Assembly (NCBI GenBank): GCA_050916095.1
Contig: CP050901.1
Location: 248,001 to 312,000 of the forward strand
Length of the DNA: 64,000 bases
Reading direction: 5' to 3'
Source: JANPCX01 sp050916095
Lineage (GTDB): Bacteria > Pseudomonadota > Gammaproteobacteria > Burkholderiales > Burkholderiaceae_C
Shown here: piece after piece, positions 7,989-16,870 of the stretch
Numbering within the stretch: position 1 is the first letter of the stretch
Layout of the letters: every line of letters begins with the position of its first letter
The notes under the pieces: generated by a model
Seen by the model: the letters and a program-made list of their open reading frames with translations, nothing else
Database searches by the model: none
Told to the model about the DNA's origin: nothing
Translations under genes and position numbers: made by a program

Positions 7989-9688
7989 AGGGCTGAGGCT
8001 TCGTCCAACACCCGCAGCCGCTCATGCAAATGTGGCACCACGGCGGCGCCTTCACCAATCGCACCGCCCACCCGTTTGACGGAGCCGGCCCGCACATCGC
8101 CCACGGCAAACACGCCGGGCACACTGGTCTCCAAAGCCCCACGGTTTTCTCCCGCCCCTGCTGCTGCGCCCGTGAGCACAAAACCCGCTTTGTCACGCTG
8201 CACGGGACAGCCGCGCAACCAAGCCGTGGCCGGGTCTGCGCCAACAAAAAGAAAGAGGTTGCGAATCGGGTGTGTTTGCTGTTCACCGCTCACACGGTGT
8301 TGCCACGTCAGCCCTTGCAGGCCGCCTTCGGTTTGCCCTTGCAGCGCGACCACCTCGGTTTGTGTCACGAGTTCAATGTTGGGCGCTGCGGCAATGCGGT
8401 CGATCAGGTAACGCGACATGCTCTCGGCCAAACCCGGTCCGCGCACCAGCATGTAGACCTTGCGCGCATGGGCAGACAAAAACACCGCCGCTTGCCCGGC
8501 TGAATTGCCACCACCGACCAGCGCCACGGTCTCGTTGGCGCACAGCTTGGCTTCGATGGGCGACGCCCAGTACCAGACGCCGTGGCCTTCAAACTCGGAC
8601 AGCCGCGGAATTGGCGGACGGCGATAACGCGCACCGCTGGCGACCACCACGCAACGTGCATCCACCGCCTCGCCATCGACCAAATGGAGTTTGAAACCGC
8701 TGTCCAGACCGCATTCCATGCGGCAGACCTCGGCCGGAATCAGCATGTCGGCACCAAACTTTTGCGCTTGGCCAAAGGCGCGTCCCGCCAAGGCCTGGCC
8801 AGAAATTCCGGTGGGAAAACCCAGGTAGTTTTCAATGCGTGCACTGGCACCGGCCTGGCCACCATAAGCGCGTGCATCCAGCACCGCCACGGTCAAGCCT
8901 TCAGAGGCCGCATACACCGCCGTGGCCAAACCGGCCGGACCGGCACCGACCACGGCCACGTCATAAGGCTGGTCACGCACCGTGCGGATCAACATGCCCA
9001 AAACGCGTGCTAGATCGGTTTCGCTCGGATTGCGCAGGACCTGCCCGTCCGGTGTCACCACCAAAGGCAGGTCGTTCGGCGCGGGCGCATAACGGGCCAC
9101 GATGTCGGCCGCTTCGGCCTCCACCTCCGGGTTCAGCACCGTGTGCGGATGGCCGTTGCGGCTCAGGAAGTTTTGCAGGCGCGGCATGCCCGCCGCCGAG
9201 GGCGCGCCCACCAGCACCGGACCGCCGGTGCCGGTTTGAATCAAGTTGACGCGGCGCAGAATCAGCGCGCGCATGATGCGTTCACCCAGTTCGGCTTCAG
9301 CCACCAACAACGCGCGCAGTTGTTCCGGCGGGATCAGCAAAGTTTCCACCGGGCCTTCGGCATGACCGTCCACCAAAGCCGCGCGGCCCGAGAGTTGGCC
9401 CACCTCCGCCAAAAACTGCCCCGGTCCTTGTTCCACCACCGGCGTCACATGCCCCAATCCATCACGCTGTGTGATGGACACCAGGCCCGACAACACCACA
9501 AACATGCCCGGCCCGGGCTGACCTGTCTCGAACAAGGCTTCACCGTCGGCGTAGGATCGAACACTTGCGAAACGACGCAGGCGTTCGATCTCGCGCTCGG
9601 TCAAGACGGGAAAGGTTTGTTCGTGGCGGGCGTGGGCCGTGGTTGCTCCACGTCGCAGCACCGAGTTTTCAGAGATGTGGGATGACAT
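7976..9688 (-). CDS. cNMP-binding / thioredoxin-like / thioredoxin-reductase-like fusion flavoprotein lacking the redox CxxC
   Basis: This 570-residue protein has three parts. Residues 25-150 form a cyclic-nucleotide-binding domain (LFETGQPGPGMFVVLSG). Residues 155-235 look like a thioredoxin-fold segment without cysteines (LQNFLSRNGHPHTVLNP). Residues 240-570 form a thioredoxin-reductase-type FAD/NAD(P) module with GAGPAG at 248-253, GGGNSAGQA at 392-400 and VFAVGDVRAGSVKRV near the C-terminus. The place where thioredoxin reductase has CxxC (after GHGV) reads WYWASP, so W374 and P377 replace the cysteines. Dithiol transfer is therefore impossible at that site; NAD(P)H oxidation or another acceptor is more likely. 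It is probably cytoplasmic. Confidence 0.85.
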   Translation of the reverse strand: MSSHISENSVLRRGATTAHARHEQTFPVLTEREIERLRRFASVRSYADGEALFETGQPGPGMFVVLSGLVSITQRDGLGHVTPVVEQGPGQFLAEVGQLSGRAALVDGHAEGPVETLLIPPEQLRALLVAEAELGERIMRALILRRVNLIQTGTGGPVLVGAPSAAGMPRLQNFLSRNGHPHTVLNPEVEAEAADIVARYAPAPNDLPLVVTPDGQVLRNPSETDLARVLGMLIRTVRDQPYDVAVVGAGPAGLATAVYAASEGLTVAVLDARAYGGQAGASARIENYLGFPTGISGQALAGRAFGQAQKFGADMLIPAEVCRMECGLDSGFKLHLVDGEAVDARCVVVASGARYRRPPIPRLSEFEGHGVWYWASPIEAKLCANETVALVGGGNSAGQAAVFLSAHARKVYMLVRGPGLAESMSRYLIDRIAAAPNIELVTQTEVVALQGQTEGGLQGLTWQHRVSGEQQTHPIRNLFLFVGADPATAWLRGCPVQRDKAGFVLTGAAAGAGENRGALETSVPGVFAVGDVRAGSVKRVGGAIGEGAAVVPHLHERLRVLDEASALHAT

Positions 9689-9764
9689 GCGCAGTCACTT
9701 CAATCAGAGTCCGCCAAACAGCGCCGTGGCGGAAACGGCGCGCCAGTCTAGCGGGGCCGGCGTC

Positions 9765-10397
9765 TCAGCGAGCCCGCGTGAAAATTTGCTCCACGAAAAG
9801 TCTCTCAGCGGTGCCTGGGGACTTCACGAAGATGCGCTGCAGGTTTTTATCAGCACCCATCATTTCAAATTCGAAACGCAGGTCACGCTTGCGCCCGGTG
9901 GGGGTGGGGCCCATGCCAGCCTCGGTGTTTTCTCCATGCAGTTCAAAGCGGCTCGGCGAACCCGCCGAGCGGCCGGCTCACCACATCTGGCCGGACTCGA
10001 ATGAATCCATGGTCGACAGCTCCCAGCGTTCGTCCAGGTTGTCGAAACTCAACACGGCGATGCGGCTGGAAGGGTAACCCGCGAACGTGCCTTGCAGCTC
10101 TTCGCGCAGGTAGCGCCCGTCCAGCGACCACTCTCGCTTGGCGCTCATTTCCATGCTGACGATGGGCACCTGCTCAGGTGCGGGGTAGACGCGCATCTCC
10201 ACCGCCCACTGCCCCACCAGGGGGTTCAACCACTGGCGCTGGGGGCCAGGCAACGCCAAACGGGTGCTCGCAGGCAGGGCCGGCGTGGCGACAGGGGCCG
10301 TTTGGGCCGATGCGCCGTTGAATGTACCCAGCGCGACGAGCGCCAGACAAAAGCGGTGCAATGAACGGGACAACAAGACCCGGGTCGGTGTGTGCAT
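9765..10397 (-). pseudogene. DUF1579-like exported protein interrupted by an in-frame TGA
   Basis: The frame starts MHTPTRVLLSRSLHRFC with a signal peptide cut near GASA-QT. It then shows the conserved REWSLDGRYLREEL and FAGYPSSRIAVLSFDNLDERWELSTMDS blocks. A TGA at 9980-9978 ends it after GQMW, but the same frame continues without shift into FELHGENTEAGMGPTPTGRK and ends LFVEQIFTRAR, the expected C-terminal part of the family. The gene is thus full length apart from one stop codon. Seven bases after the TGA an 8-bp perfect hairpin occurs. A nonsense mutation is the simplest explanation; read-through is possible. Confidence 0.7.
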
Positions 10398-10477
10398 GGG
10401 ACAACTTTCGATCAAGGGTCGAGGAAGGATGAATGAAAAGGAATCCATCGAACGCGCGGCCGTTCAATGGAAGTCGA

Positions 10478-11440
10478 TCACGGTCGAACAGAAACCGCCA
10501 GCAGCCGCGCCTTTTGTACGCCTTGCGGCGGCGGCAAAAACATGCCACCGTTGGTCGTCACGAAGAGTGTTTTCCCATCGCCACTCAGCGCCGCCGAGGT
10601 GCTACCGGCAAACCCCTGCGATTCCTCGGCCACCACAGCCACGCCGCCCTGGGGATCGATACGCACCAGGCTGTTGTAAATGTGGGTGGCACCCCACACG
10701 GTGCCGTCCCTGGCGACGGCGAAATCGTCGATGTTGAGTTTTTCTTTCCACACACTCAGTTCGCCTGCACCACCATCTGACCTTAAGGGCACCCGCAGCA
10801 ACAGCATCTTCGCGGTGTTGGAGACCAGCACCTCGCGGCCATGCAGGCGCACGCCGTTGGCGGCTGGCACCGGGTTGCGCTCGTCTGAACGCTGCAGCAG
10901 CGGTGAATCGAGCCAGACCGTGGCCTGACGTGCCACGGCGTCGTATTTCCAGAGCACGCCCTTGTAGGAGTCAGCGATTAGATAGCGGTCCGGGCCGATG
11001 CGCTCAATACCGTTAAGAAACACAGCGTCCCGGATCGCCGTGGTGCTCAACACGGTGCCCCGCTTGTCCACATGGTGGACCACGGTCAGCCCCGATGGAT
11101 CGAAGCCCGTGAGCAAGAAGCCACCGCGCACAGCAGGCGCGATGCCCGTCACCTTGCCCGGCAGGACAGCCAGCAGGCGCGGCGGCTGGCTCGGGGACAG
11201 TCGGTACACCTTACCGTCCTCATGGCTGGTGAAAACGATGTCCTTGCCGGTGACCACGAGGTTCTCCAGAAAGGTCATCTCGGGAAACTCGGCCTGCACC
11301 TTGACGGCCAAAGGCAGGCGTGGCACCGACGAAAAGATGTCCGGCAGGTTTTGCGCGAGAACTGGCGCGGCGCAGCACAGCACCAAGGCACCCCAACAGC
11401 GCATGAAAGGGCGAGAAACGGATGGCGGCTTGAGGGGCAT
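10478..11440 (-). CDS. Exported SMP-30/gluconolactonase-like beta-propeller protein
   Basis: The 320-residue product has a signal peptide (MRCWGALVLCCAAPVLAQ, within residues 13-30). Repeated beta-propeller blades follow, such as ENLVVTGKDIVFTSHEDGKVYRLSP, GIERIGPDRYLIADSYKGVLWKYD and NIDDFAVARDGTVWGATHIYNSLVRIDP. This layout fits SMP-30/lactonase-type six-bladed propellers in the periplasm. Substrate and catalytic activity are not evident. It follows the broken DUF1579 gene's promoter side by about 80 bases and is divergent from the GlxA-type regulator at 11500, which may control it. Confidence 0.75.
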   Translation of the reverse strand: MPLKPPSVSRPFMRCWGALVLCCAAPVLAQNLPDIFSSVPRLPLAVKVQAEFPEMTFLENLVVTGKDIVFTSHEDGKVYRLSPSQPPRLLAVLPGKVTGIAPAVRGGFLLTGFDPSGLTVVHHVDKRGTVLSTTAIRDAVFLNGIERIGPDRYLIADSYKGVLWKYDAVARQATVWLDSPLLQRSDERNPVPAANGVRLHGREVLVSNTAKMLLLRVPLRSDGGAGELSVWKEKLNIDDFAVARDGTVWGATHIYNSLVRIDPQGGVAVVAEESQGFAGSTSAALSGDGKTLFVTTNGGMFLPPPQGVQKARLLAVSVRP

Positions 11441-11499
11441 GCGAGGAGTCCTTAGCGCTTGGTCAGGGGCCAGCGGCCCAGTCGAAGCGGTGGACTATA

Positions 11500-12444
11500 T
11501 TGCGCGGCGGTGTGGCCACACCGCATGCGTCTGCACTGGAAGTGGCAGGCCCGGCCGAGGCCTTCGCACTGGTCCGGCACAAGTTGCAGGAACTGGGGCG
11601 GGTGCGTGCGCGTCCTTACGAGGTTCACCTGCTGTCAGCGCAGGCACACACCCTGGAGTTGGGCGGCAGCGGCATCGGGCTACGGGCGCGTGGCAGTTAT
11701 GCTGACTTTGACCAGCCTATCGACACCCTGTTGGTGGCTGGTGGCATGGACATCTGGACGGGGCGAAGCGAACCCGACTTCTTGAACTGGCTGAAAACAG
11801 CGGCGGCCAGCGCGCGCCGTGTGGGATCGATCTGCACCGGCGCTTTCGTCTTGGCCGAAGCAGGCCTGTTGCAGGACCGTCTGGTGACCACGCACTGGTA
11901 CTACTGCGACCAACTGCAGCGCGACTACCCGACACTGAAGGTGGATGCCGAGCCCATCTTCGTGCAGCAGGACCGTTTGTGGACGGCGGCCGGCGTCACC
12001 ACCGGTATGGACCTGGCGCTGGCCATGATCGAAGACGACCTCGGCATGGACATCGCCCTGCGCATCGCCCGCGGCCTGGTGCTTTACTTGCGGCGGCCCG
12101 GTTGGCAAGCCCAGTTCAGCAGCACCCTGGCGCTTCAGTCCTCCACCCGCTTGCAGTTCCGCGACCTGCCGTTCTGGATTCTGGAAAACCTGCGCGAGCC
12201 CTTGCCCACCCAAAGAATGGCCGAACGTGCGGCCATGAGCCCGCGCAACTTCAACCGGCGTTTCGTTGAAGAGTTTGGCTGCACGCCCGTCCGCTTCGTG
12301 TCTGAATTGCGTGCGCAAACCGCCCGCCGCTTGATGCTGGAGAGCAACCGCAGCCGCGCCGAGGTGGCGACCGAATGCGGGTTTGGCTCTGTGGATGCGA
12401 TGGAGCGTTCGCTCAAACGATATCAGCCCGCCGGGGTTGCGTGA
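11500..12444 (+). CDS. GlxA-type transcriptional regulator (DJ-1/PfpI + AraC domains)
   Basis: The N-terminal half is a DJ-1/PfpI-like domain (SALEVAGPAEAF, DTLLVAGGMD, VGSICTGAFVLAEAGLL, with the cysteine at the nucleophile elbow). The C-terminal half is an AraC helix-turn-helix pair (MAERAAMSPRNFNRRFVEEFG and RAEVATECGFGSVDAMERSLKRY). The start is uncertain. A TTG at 11500 or a GTG at 11512 gives a slightly short first strand, and no good ribosome-binding site is visible. It probably regulates the divergent SMP-30-like gene. Confidence 0.85.
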   Translation: MRGGVATPHASALEVAGPAEAFALVRHKLQELGRVRARPYEVHLLSAQAHTLELGGSGIGLRARGSYADFDQPIDTLLVAGGMDIWTGRSEPDFLNWLKTAAASARRVGSICTGAFVLAEAGLLQDRLVTTHWYYCDQLQRDYPTLKVDAEPIFVQQDRLWTAAGVTTGMDLALAMIEDDLGMDIALRIARGLVLYLRRPGWQAQFSSTLALQSSTRLQFRDLPFWILENLREPLPTQRMAERAAMSPRNFNRRFVEEFGCTPVRFVSELRAQTARRLMLESNRSRAEVATECGFGSVDAMERSLKRYQPAGVA

Positions 12445-12481
12445 ACTAAGCGTCCGCAACGCATCGCACGTCCGAATTCAA

Positions 12482-13453
12482 TCAGGACTTTTTTTCAGCT
12501 TTTGACCTGCTCGACAGTTTAGGGCGAGGCCGAATTGATTGTTCCAGCGCTTCATGCGCCCCCACCTCCAATGCCGCGCCTACGGCGTCCAACATCGCGA
12601 CACGCGCTGTGGCGGCTTCGGCTTCGGGCCCCAGTTTCCACTGGTGCCAAAACAAAGCAACTGGCAGGGTGCACTGCGGCAACAGTTGCACCAAATGCCC
12701 CTCGTTGAGCAGCGACCGCACTTGCAGCAGTGGCACCACGCCCACGCCCCAACCGCGCACGGCGGCTTGCACATAGGCTTCTGACGACGGCACATGGCGT
12801 TCTCGCAGGCGGGGCGAGCGCACGCCGAAGGCCTGCGACACCCACTGCTGTTGCATGTCGTCTTTGCGGTTAAACACCAAAAAAGGCAACTGGGACAGGT
12901 GCCCACGGTTCAGCCCTTGGGGCAGGTGCTGCTGGGCGAATTGCGGGCTGGCCACCGCGCCATAACGCATCACCCCGAGCGGCGTCACGCGGCAGCCCCG
13001 CAGTGGCTCGCGCACCGTGCTGACACAGCCCAACACCGCGCCTTCGCGCAAACGTTCATGGGTGAAGTCTTGGTCGTCCACCAGCAATTCCAGCGACACG
13101 CCTTGCTGCACCAAGGCGTCCAGCGCAGGCAGCACCCAAGTGGCCAGGCTGTCTGCATTGACGGCGATGGGCAGGCGGTGACTGCTCTGGGCGTCCACCT
13201 CCAGTTCACGCGCCAAGTCGACACGCAAGGCCTGCACTTGCCGCGCATAACGCAGCAAGACTTTGCCCACCTCGGTGAGGCGCAGTGGCCGGGCCCGCAC
13301 CACGAGCGGCTGGCCCATTTGCGCCTCCAGCGTGCGCAAACGCTGCGACACCGCCGATTGCGTGACCGACAACTGCGCCGCCGCACGCTCAAAGCTGCCC
13401 TCGTCGATCAGGGCTGTGAGACAGTCGAGTGCCGCAGGGTCCAGGTCTTTCAC
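12482..13453 (-). CDS. argP: LysR-family regulator of the ArgP type
   Basis: The 323-residue protein begins with the LysR helix-turn-helix (LDCLTALIDEGSFERAAAQLSVTQSAVSQRLRTLE) and continues with an effector-binding domain. The start codon is GTG, since no ATG is in frame upstream. ArgP proteins sense lysine and arginine and activate the neighbouring exporter gene. That arrangement is present here: a LysE/ArgO exporter lies divergently 99 bases away, with a T-N11-A dyad between them. Confidence 0.88.
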   Translation of the reverse strand: MKDLDPAALDCLTALIDEGSFERAAAQLSVTQSAVSQRLRTLEAQMGQPLVVRARPLRLTEVGKVLLRYARQVQALRVDLARELEVDAQSSHRLPIAVNADSLATWVLPALDALVQQGVSLELLVDDQDFTHERLREGAVLGCVSTVREPLRGCRVTPLGVMRYGAVASPQFAQQHLPQGLNRGHLSQLPFLVFNRKDDMQQQWVSQAFGVRSPRLRERHVPSSEAYVQAAVRGWGVGVVPLLQVRSLLNEGHLVQLLPQCTLPVALFWHQWKLGPEAEAATARVAMLDAVGAALEVGAHEALEQSIRPRPKLSSRSKAEKKS

Positions 13454-13477
13454 GGTGTTTGGGTGGGCAATTCAGTC

Positions 13478-13492
13478 ATTAGCAACTCTAAT
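13478..13492. promoter_or_regulatory. LysR-type box between argP and argO
   Basis: ATTAG-CAACT-CTAAT is a perfect 5-bp inverted repeat containing the T-N11-A pattern recognised by LysR-family regulators. It sits 25 bases from the argP start and 60 bases before the exporter start, the usual position for the recognition site. Confidence 0.6.
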
Positions 13493-13552
13493 ATTACCTA
13501 ACAATAATTACTGGGCCTTCATTTTTGAAGGTGCCTTGCCGACAATCCAAAG

Positions 13553-14179
13553 ATGACGTCTGCTGCCACCGCCGTTTTCATCCAGGGCCTGCTCATGACC
13601 GCCGGTTTGATCATGGCCATCGGTGCACAAAACGCGCTCGTGCTGCGCCAAGGGTTGATGCGCCAGCATGTGGGACCAGTGGTGCTGCTGTGCACCCTGT
13701 CGGACTGGCTTTTGATTGCCCTCGGCGTGTTTGGCCTGGGCAGCTTGATTCAATCGTCACCCGCGTTGCTGGACGTGTTTCGTTGGGGCGGTGCGCTGTT
13801 CTTGCTGGTGTACGGCGCCTTGGCAGCAAGGCGCGCTTGGCGGGGGGCCGATCAAGCCTTGCAAACCAACAAACAAGGCGCGACCCTGTCAGCCACATTG
13901 GCCAGCGCTTTGGCGATGACGTATTTGAACCCCCATGTGTACCTCGACACGGTCGTGTTGCTCGGCAGCTTGGGGGCACAACATGGGGGGCTGCGTCCGG
14001 CTTTCACATTGGGTGCCGGTCTGGCGTCCTTGCTTTGGTTTTCTCTCCTGGGTTTTGGCGCGGCTGCGGCGGCGCGGTGGTTGGCCAGACCCGTGGTGTG
14101 GCGGGCGATTGACGCCAGCGTGGCCGTGGTGATGTGGCTTGTGGCAGCGCAATTAGTACTCAAGCCCCTCACGGTTTGA
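13553..14179 (+). CDS. argO: LysE/ArgO-family basic amino acid exporter
   Basis: The 208-residue membrane protein has six hydrophobic segments and the family hallmark MAIGAQNALVLRQGL near residues 20-35, plus AMTYLNPHVYLDTVVLLGS in the middle. Members export arginine and lysine across the inner membrane. Size and divergent pairing with an ArgP regulator match the known system. It ends 29 bases before dadA. Confidence 0.9.
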   Translation: MTSAATAVFIQGLLMTAGLIMAIGAQNALVLRQGLMRQHVGPVVLLCTLSDWLLIALGVFGLGSLIQSSPALLDVFRWGGALFLLVYGALAARRAWRGADQALQTNKQGATLSATLASALAMTYLNPHVYLDTVVLLGSLGAQHGGLRPAFTLGAGLASLLWFSLLGFGAAAAARWLARPVVWRAIDASVAVVMWLVAAQLVLKPLTV

Positions 14180-14208
14180 GTCGAAGAACGAATTGAAGGG
14201 GAATCATC

Positions 14209-15525
14209 ATGAAAATCGTGGTCATGGGCGCGGGCATCATCGGCATCAGCACCGCCTGGTATTTGCTGGAGGCAGGCCATGAGGTCACCGTGATCGACCG
14301 CCAGAAAGACGCCGCACTGGAAACCAGCTTTGCCAACGGCGCACAAATTTCGGTGAGTTTTTGCGAGCCCTGGGCCAATGCCGAAGCCCCGTTCAAAGTG
14401 GCCAAGTGGCTGCTGCGCGACGATGCGCCTTTGCTCTTTCGTCCGCGTCTGGATCCGCAGCAGTGGCGCTGGGGTTTGAGTTTCCTCACCCAATGCACCG
14501 ACGCTGCGTTTGAGCGCAACGTGGCTCAGCTTGTCGCATTGGGCCGCTACAGCCACGAATCGCTCAAAACCTTGGTGGCACAAACCGGCATTGAATACAA
14601 CCGCCTGGAGCGCGGCATCCTGCACTTTTTCTCCAGTCAACAAGACATGGATGCGGGCGCCAAAGGTGCCGAGCTGATGCGCCGCCACGGCGTGGACCGC
14701 CGCGTGCTGTCACGCGACGAGGTGCTGGCCATAGAGCCCTCGTTGAAGAACTACGGCGTGCACATTGCCGGCGGCACCTACACACCGAGCGATGAATCCG
14801 GTGACGCTTGCGTCTTCACCCAGGAACTGGCCAAACGCTGCCAGGAACGCGGCGCTAAGTTTTTGTACGAGCACGACATCCTGGGTTTTGAAACCGCAGG
14901 CGGCAGCGTTCAAGGCGTGCGTGTGGGCGACCAACTCACCGGTCGCCGCCAAACCGTCAATGGCGATGCCTTTGTGGCGGCCATGGGCAGCTACACCGCG
15001 CCACTCCTACGTCCGCTGGGGGTGAACCTCAACATTTACCCCGCCAAAGGGTACTCCGCCACCCTGCGCCTGAAACACCCCAACCGCGCCAGTACCGTGA
15101 GCCTGCTGGACGACTCCCGCAAGATCGCCATCAGCCGCCTCGGTGACCACGTGCGCATCGCAGGCACCGCAGAGATGGCCGGTTACGACGTGAGCCTCAC
15201 CGGCAACACCTCGCGCCTGCGCTGCCAGGCCTTGGTGAAACGCTACGAAGAGCTCTTCCCTGGCGTGGCTGAAACCGGCAAGGGCAGCGACCCCCATTTC
15301 TGGGCCGGCCTGCGCCCCAGCACCCCCACCAACATCCCCTACATCGGCCGCAGCAAAGTCCCCAATCTGTGGATCAACGCCGGGCACGGCACCTTGGGCT
15401 GGACCCACGGCGCGGGCTCGGGACGGGCGTTGGCCGCACTGATGGACGGCAAGCGGCCGGGGTTGGCGTTTGGTTTTTTGGGGGAGGCGCAGGGTAGCGG
15501 GAGTGGGTGTGTGGCGGCGGCTTGA
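14209..15525 (+). CDS. dadA: D-amino acid dehydrogenase small subunit
   Basis: The 438-residue flavoprotein has the N-terminal FAD-binding motif (VVMGAGIIGISTAWYLLEAGHEVTVIDR) and the conserved SFANGAQISVSFCEPWA block. It ends with the DadA-type segment DPHFWAGLRPSTPTNIPYIGR and NLWINAGHGTLGWTHGAGSGRALA. The enzyme oxidises D-amino acids such as D-alanine to 2-oxo acids, passing electrons to the membrane chain. It lies 29 bases after the exporter and may share its transcript. The extreme C-terminus (GSGSGCVAAA) is low in complexity. Confidence 0.95.
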   Translation: MKIVVMGAGIIGISTAWYLLEAGHEVTVIDRQKDAALETSFANGAQISVSFCEPWANAEAPFKVAKWLLRDDAPLLFRPRLDPQQWRWGLSFLTQCTDAAFERNVAQLVALGRYSHESLKTLVAQTGIEYNRLERGILHFFSSQQDMDAGAKGAELMRRHGVDRRVLSRDEVLAIEPSLKNYGVHIAGGTYTPSDESGDACVFTQELAKRCQERGAKFLYEHDILGFETAGGSVQGVRVGDQLTGRRQTVNGDAFVAAMGSYTAPLLRPLGVNLNIYPAKGYSATLRLKHPNRASTVSLLDDSRKIAISRLGDHVRIAGTAEMAGYDVSLTGNTSRLRCQALVKRYEELFPGVAETGKGSDPHFWAGLRPSTPTNIPYIGRSKVPNLWINAGHGTLGWTHGAGSGRALAALMDGKRPGLAFGFLGEAQGSGSGCVAAA

Positions 15526-15539
15526 TAGAGCACTCTGTC

Positions 15540-15836
15540 TCAGGGCAACCGACTGAGCCAGTATTCTGGCAAACGCCGAGTGTCGGCTACCGCGTGGATG
15601 AGGATTCCATAGTCGGTCTCGGTGTACACCAACGCGAACGGAAAATCAGTCACGAGCCGTCTTCGAGTGCCGCCCGCCGATGGTTTTCCATGCAAAGGAT
15701 AGGCGGCCGACCGTTGAGCTGCGGCTTCTACTTCGTAACGAAACCGGGTGCCAAGACCCTTTTCCAGGGATTCGTAGTAGGTTGTTTGCGCCAGCAGCTC
15801 AGATCGAGCAGTCTTGGTGAAACGGGCCAGCTTCAA
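15540..15836 (-). CDS. ParE/RelE-superfamily toxin
   Basis: The 98-residue product has the compact RelE/ParE fold signature: FTKTARSELLAQTTYYE at the start, GLGTRFRYEVEAAAQRSAAYP, RRRLVTDFPFALVYTETDYGILIHAVADTRRLPEYW. Its start codon overlaps the stop of the antitoxin gene by 4 bases (ATGA), the typical coupled arrangement. ParE-type toxins poison gyrase while RelE types cut mRNA. The sequence favours the ParE group but target choice is inference. Confidence 0.9.
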   Translation of the reverse strand: MKLARFTKTARSELLAQTTYYESLEKGLGTRFRYEVEAAAQRSAAYPLHGKPSAGGTRRRLVTDFPFALVYTETDYGILIHAVADTRRLPEYWLSRLP

Positions 15837-16063
15837 GGGGCAATGCGGCGGGCAGCTGCGAAGACTTCTTCGGCGGAGAAAGTTTCTACTTCACCTCGCT
15901 GGTAAGCCTCAACCCGCCGACCGATCTCAGCATCCCAGGCCGCTTCAATCTCGGCCAGCGGCGACTCATGCAGAGACTCTAGTAGCAATTCAACAAGACG
16001 CGAGCGGTCTTCGTGAGATAGCGATCTGCCGCGATCTGCGAGTTCAGCAACGAGGTCGGACAT
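15833..16063 (-). CDS. Addiction-module antitoxin (TIGR02574-like)
   Basis: This 76-residue acidic protein (SLSHEDRSRLVELLLESLHESPLAEIEAAWDAEIGRRVEAYQRGEVETFSAEEVF) matches the short putative addiction-module component family usually paired with ParE-like toxins. It precedes the toxin with a 4-base overlap. Antitoxins of this type bind and neutralise the toxin and often repress the operon. Confidence 0.88.
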   Translation of the reverse strand: MSDLVAELADRGRSLSHEDRSRLVELLLESLHESPLAEIEAAWDAEIGRRVEAYQRGEVETFSAEEVFAAARRIAP

Positions 16064-16180
16064 GGCAAATCTCCTTGTATGGACTCATCATAGTGAAAAC
16101 TTGTAGATCATGGCGACGCCGAGCCCGATAGGCTGGGCGGGCTGCACAAGATAGCATCAAGTGGCGGCTTGTTCGGGGCT

Positions 16181-16666
16181 TCATGTTGTTTTGGCATCTT
16201 CAGTTTCCTTCCGCAAAAAGGCACACGGATCCAAAGTAAAGCGCGCCGCGTTACATTCCGCCGCAGCCCTCAGCAATGACGCAAGTTCCGCGCCAATGAT
16301 CTGCTTTGCGCCGAGATCCAAAACAGCAAGCCTCAGATTTTGAGCTTCATCGGCTACTGCCGCGAATAAGGTCATATTGGGGCTACGCAAATCAAACCGA
16401 ATGGTGAGAGATTGCACTTTGCCGTGCTCACACCAAAGTTGAATGTCATTGGTTGAATCTAAGCCCCAGCATGTAAGGTCGGAGTTCCAGGACTTGCTAG
16501 CAGGAAGAAGCGAGCCAATGCGCTCCTCCAGCAACTCATTTGAGAAATCAACCCATGCAGCGGATGATTCTTCGTAGCCCTCGGCATTAAACAATGCCAA
16601 GACTGCGCCTCCAGTATCAACCCACAGCTTGGGAATGAGCGCGATCTTGAACTGCCACACTGCCAT
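16181..16666 (-). CDS. Hypothetical protein (161 aa)
   Basis: I do not recognise the family. The product starts MAVWQFKIALIPKLWVD, contains an acidic aromatic middle (WVDFSNELLEERIG, WNSDLTCWGLDSTNDIQLW) and an alpha-helical C-terminus (GAKQIIGAELASLLRAAAECNAARF). No signal or membrane segment is visible. GGAG lies six bases before the chosen ATG; the frame stays open upstream but without a better start. Coding bias looks less GC-skewed than in neighbours. Together with the adjacent toxin-antitoxin pair it may belong to a small acquired patch. Similarity to immunity-type proteins is only an impression. Confidence 0.55.
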   Translation of the reverse strand: MAVWQFKIALIPKLWVDTGGAVLALFNAEGYEESSAAWVDFSNELLEERIGSLLPASKSWNSDLTCWGLDSTNDIQLWCEHGKVQSLTIRFDLRSPNMTLFAAVADEAQNLRLAVLDLGAKQIIGAELASLLRAAAECNAARFTLDPCAFLRKETEDAKTT

Positions 16667-16870
16667 TGCACACTCCGAAGAAAGATGAAGCCTTATGGAT
16701 TTTCGCAAGTCCTGGAGAAACCATCTCGGGCGAAGTGGGTGTACATCGTCGGGGGTCTGACACCGAGTCCCCGCAGTAAATGTGTTCGGACAACGGGTTC
16801 GCTTGCAACAAGTTGCCGGACATGGAGCTCGCACGAGGCACCATACTCAGTCGGTGTAGTCCTCCCCGCC

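Noticed and set aside
9951..9970. Hairpin after the DUF1579 TGA as a true SECIS element
   Set aside because: The stem is perfect but the loop is GGTT rather than the conserved GGTC, the family is not a known selenoprotein, and no selenocysteine machinery is visible. Kept only as a low-level finding.
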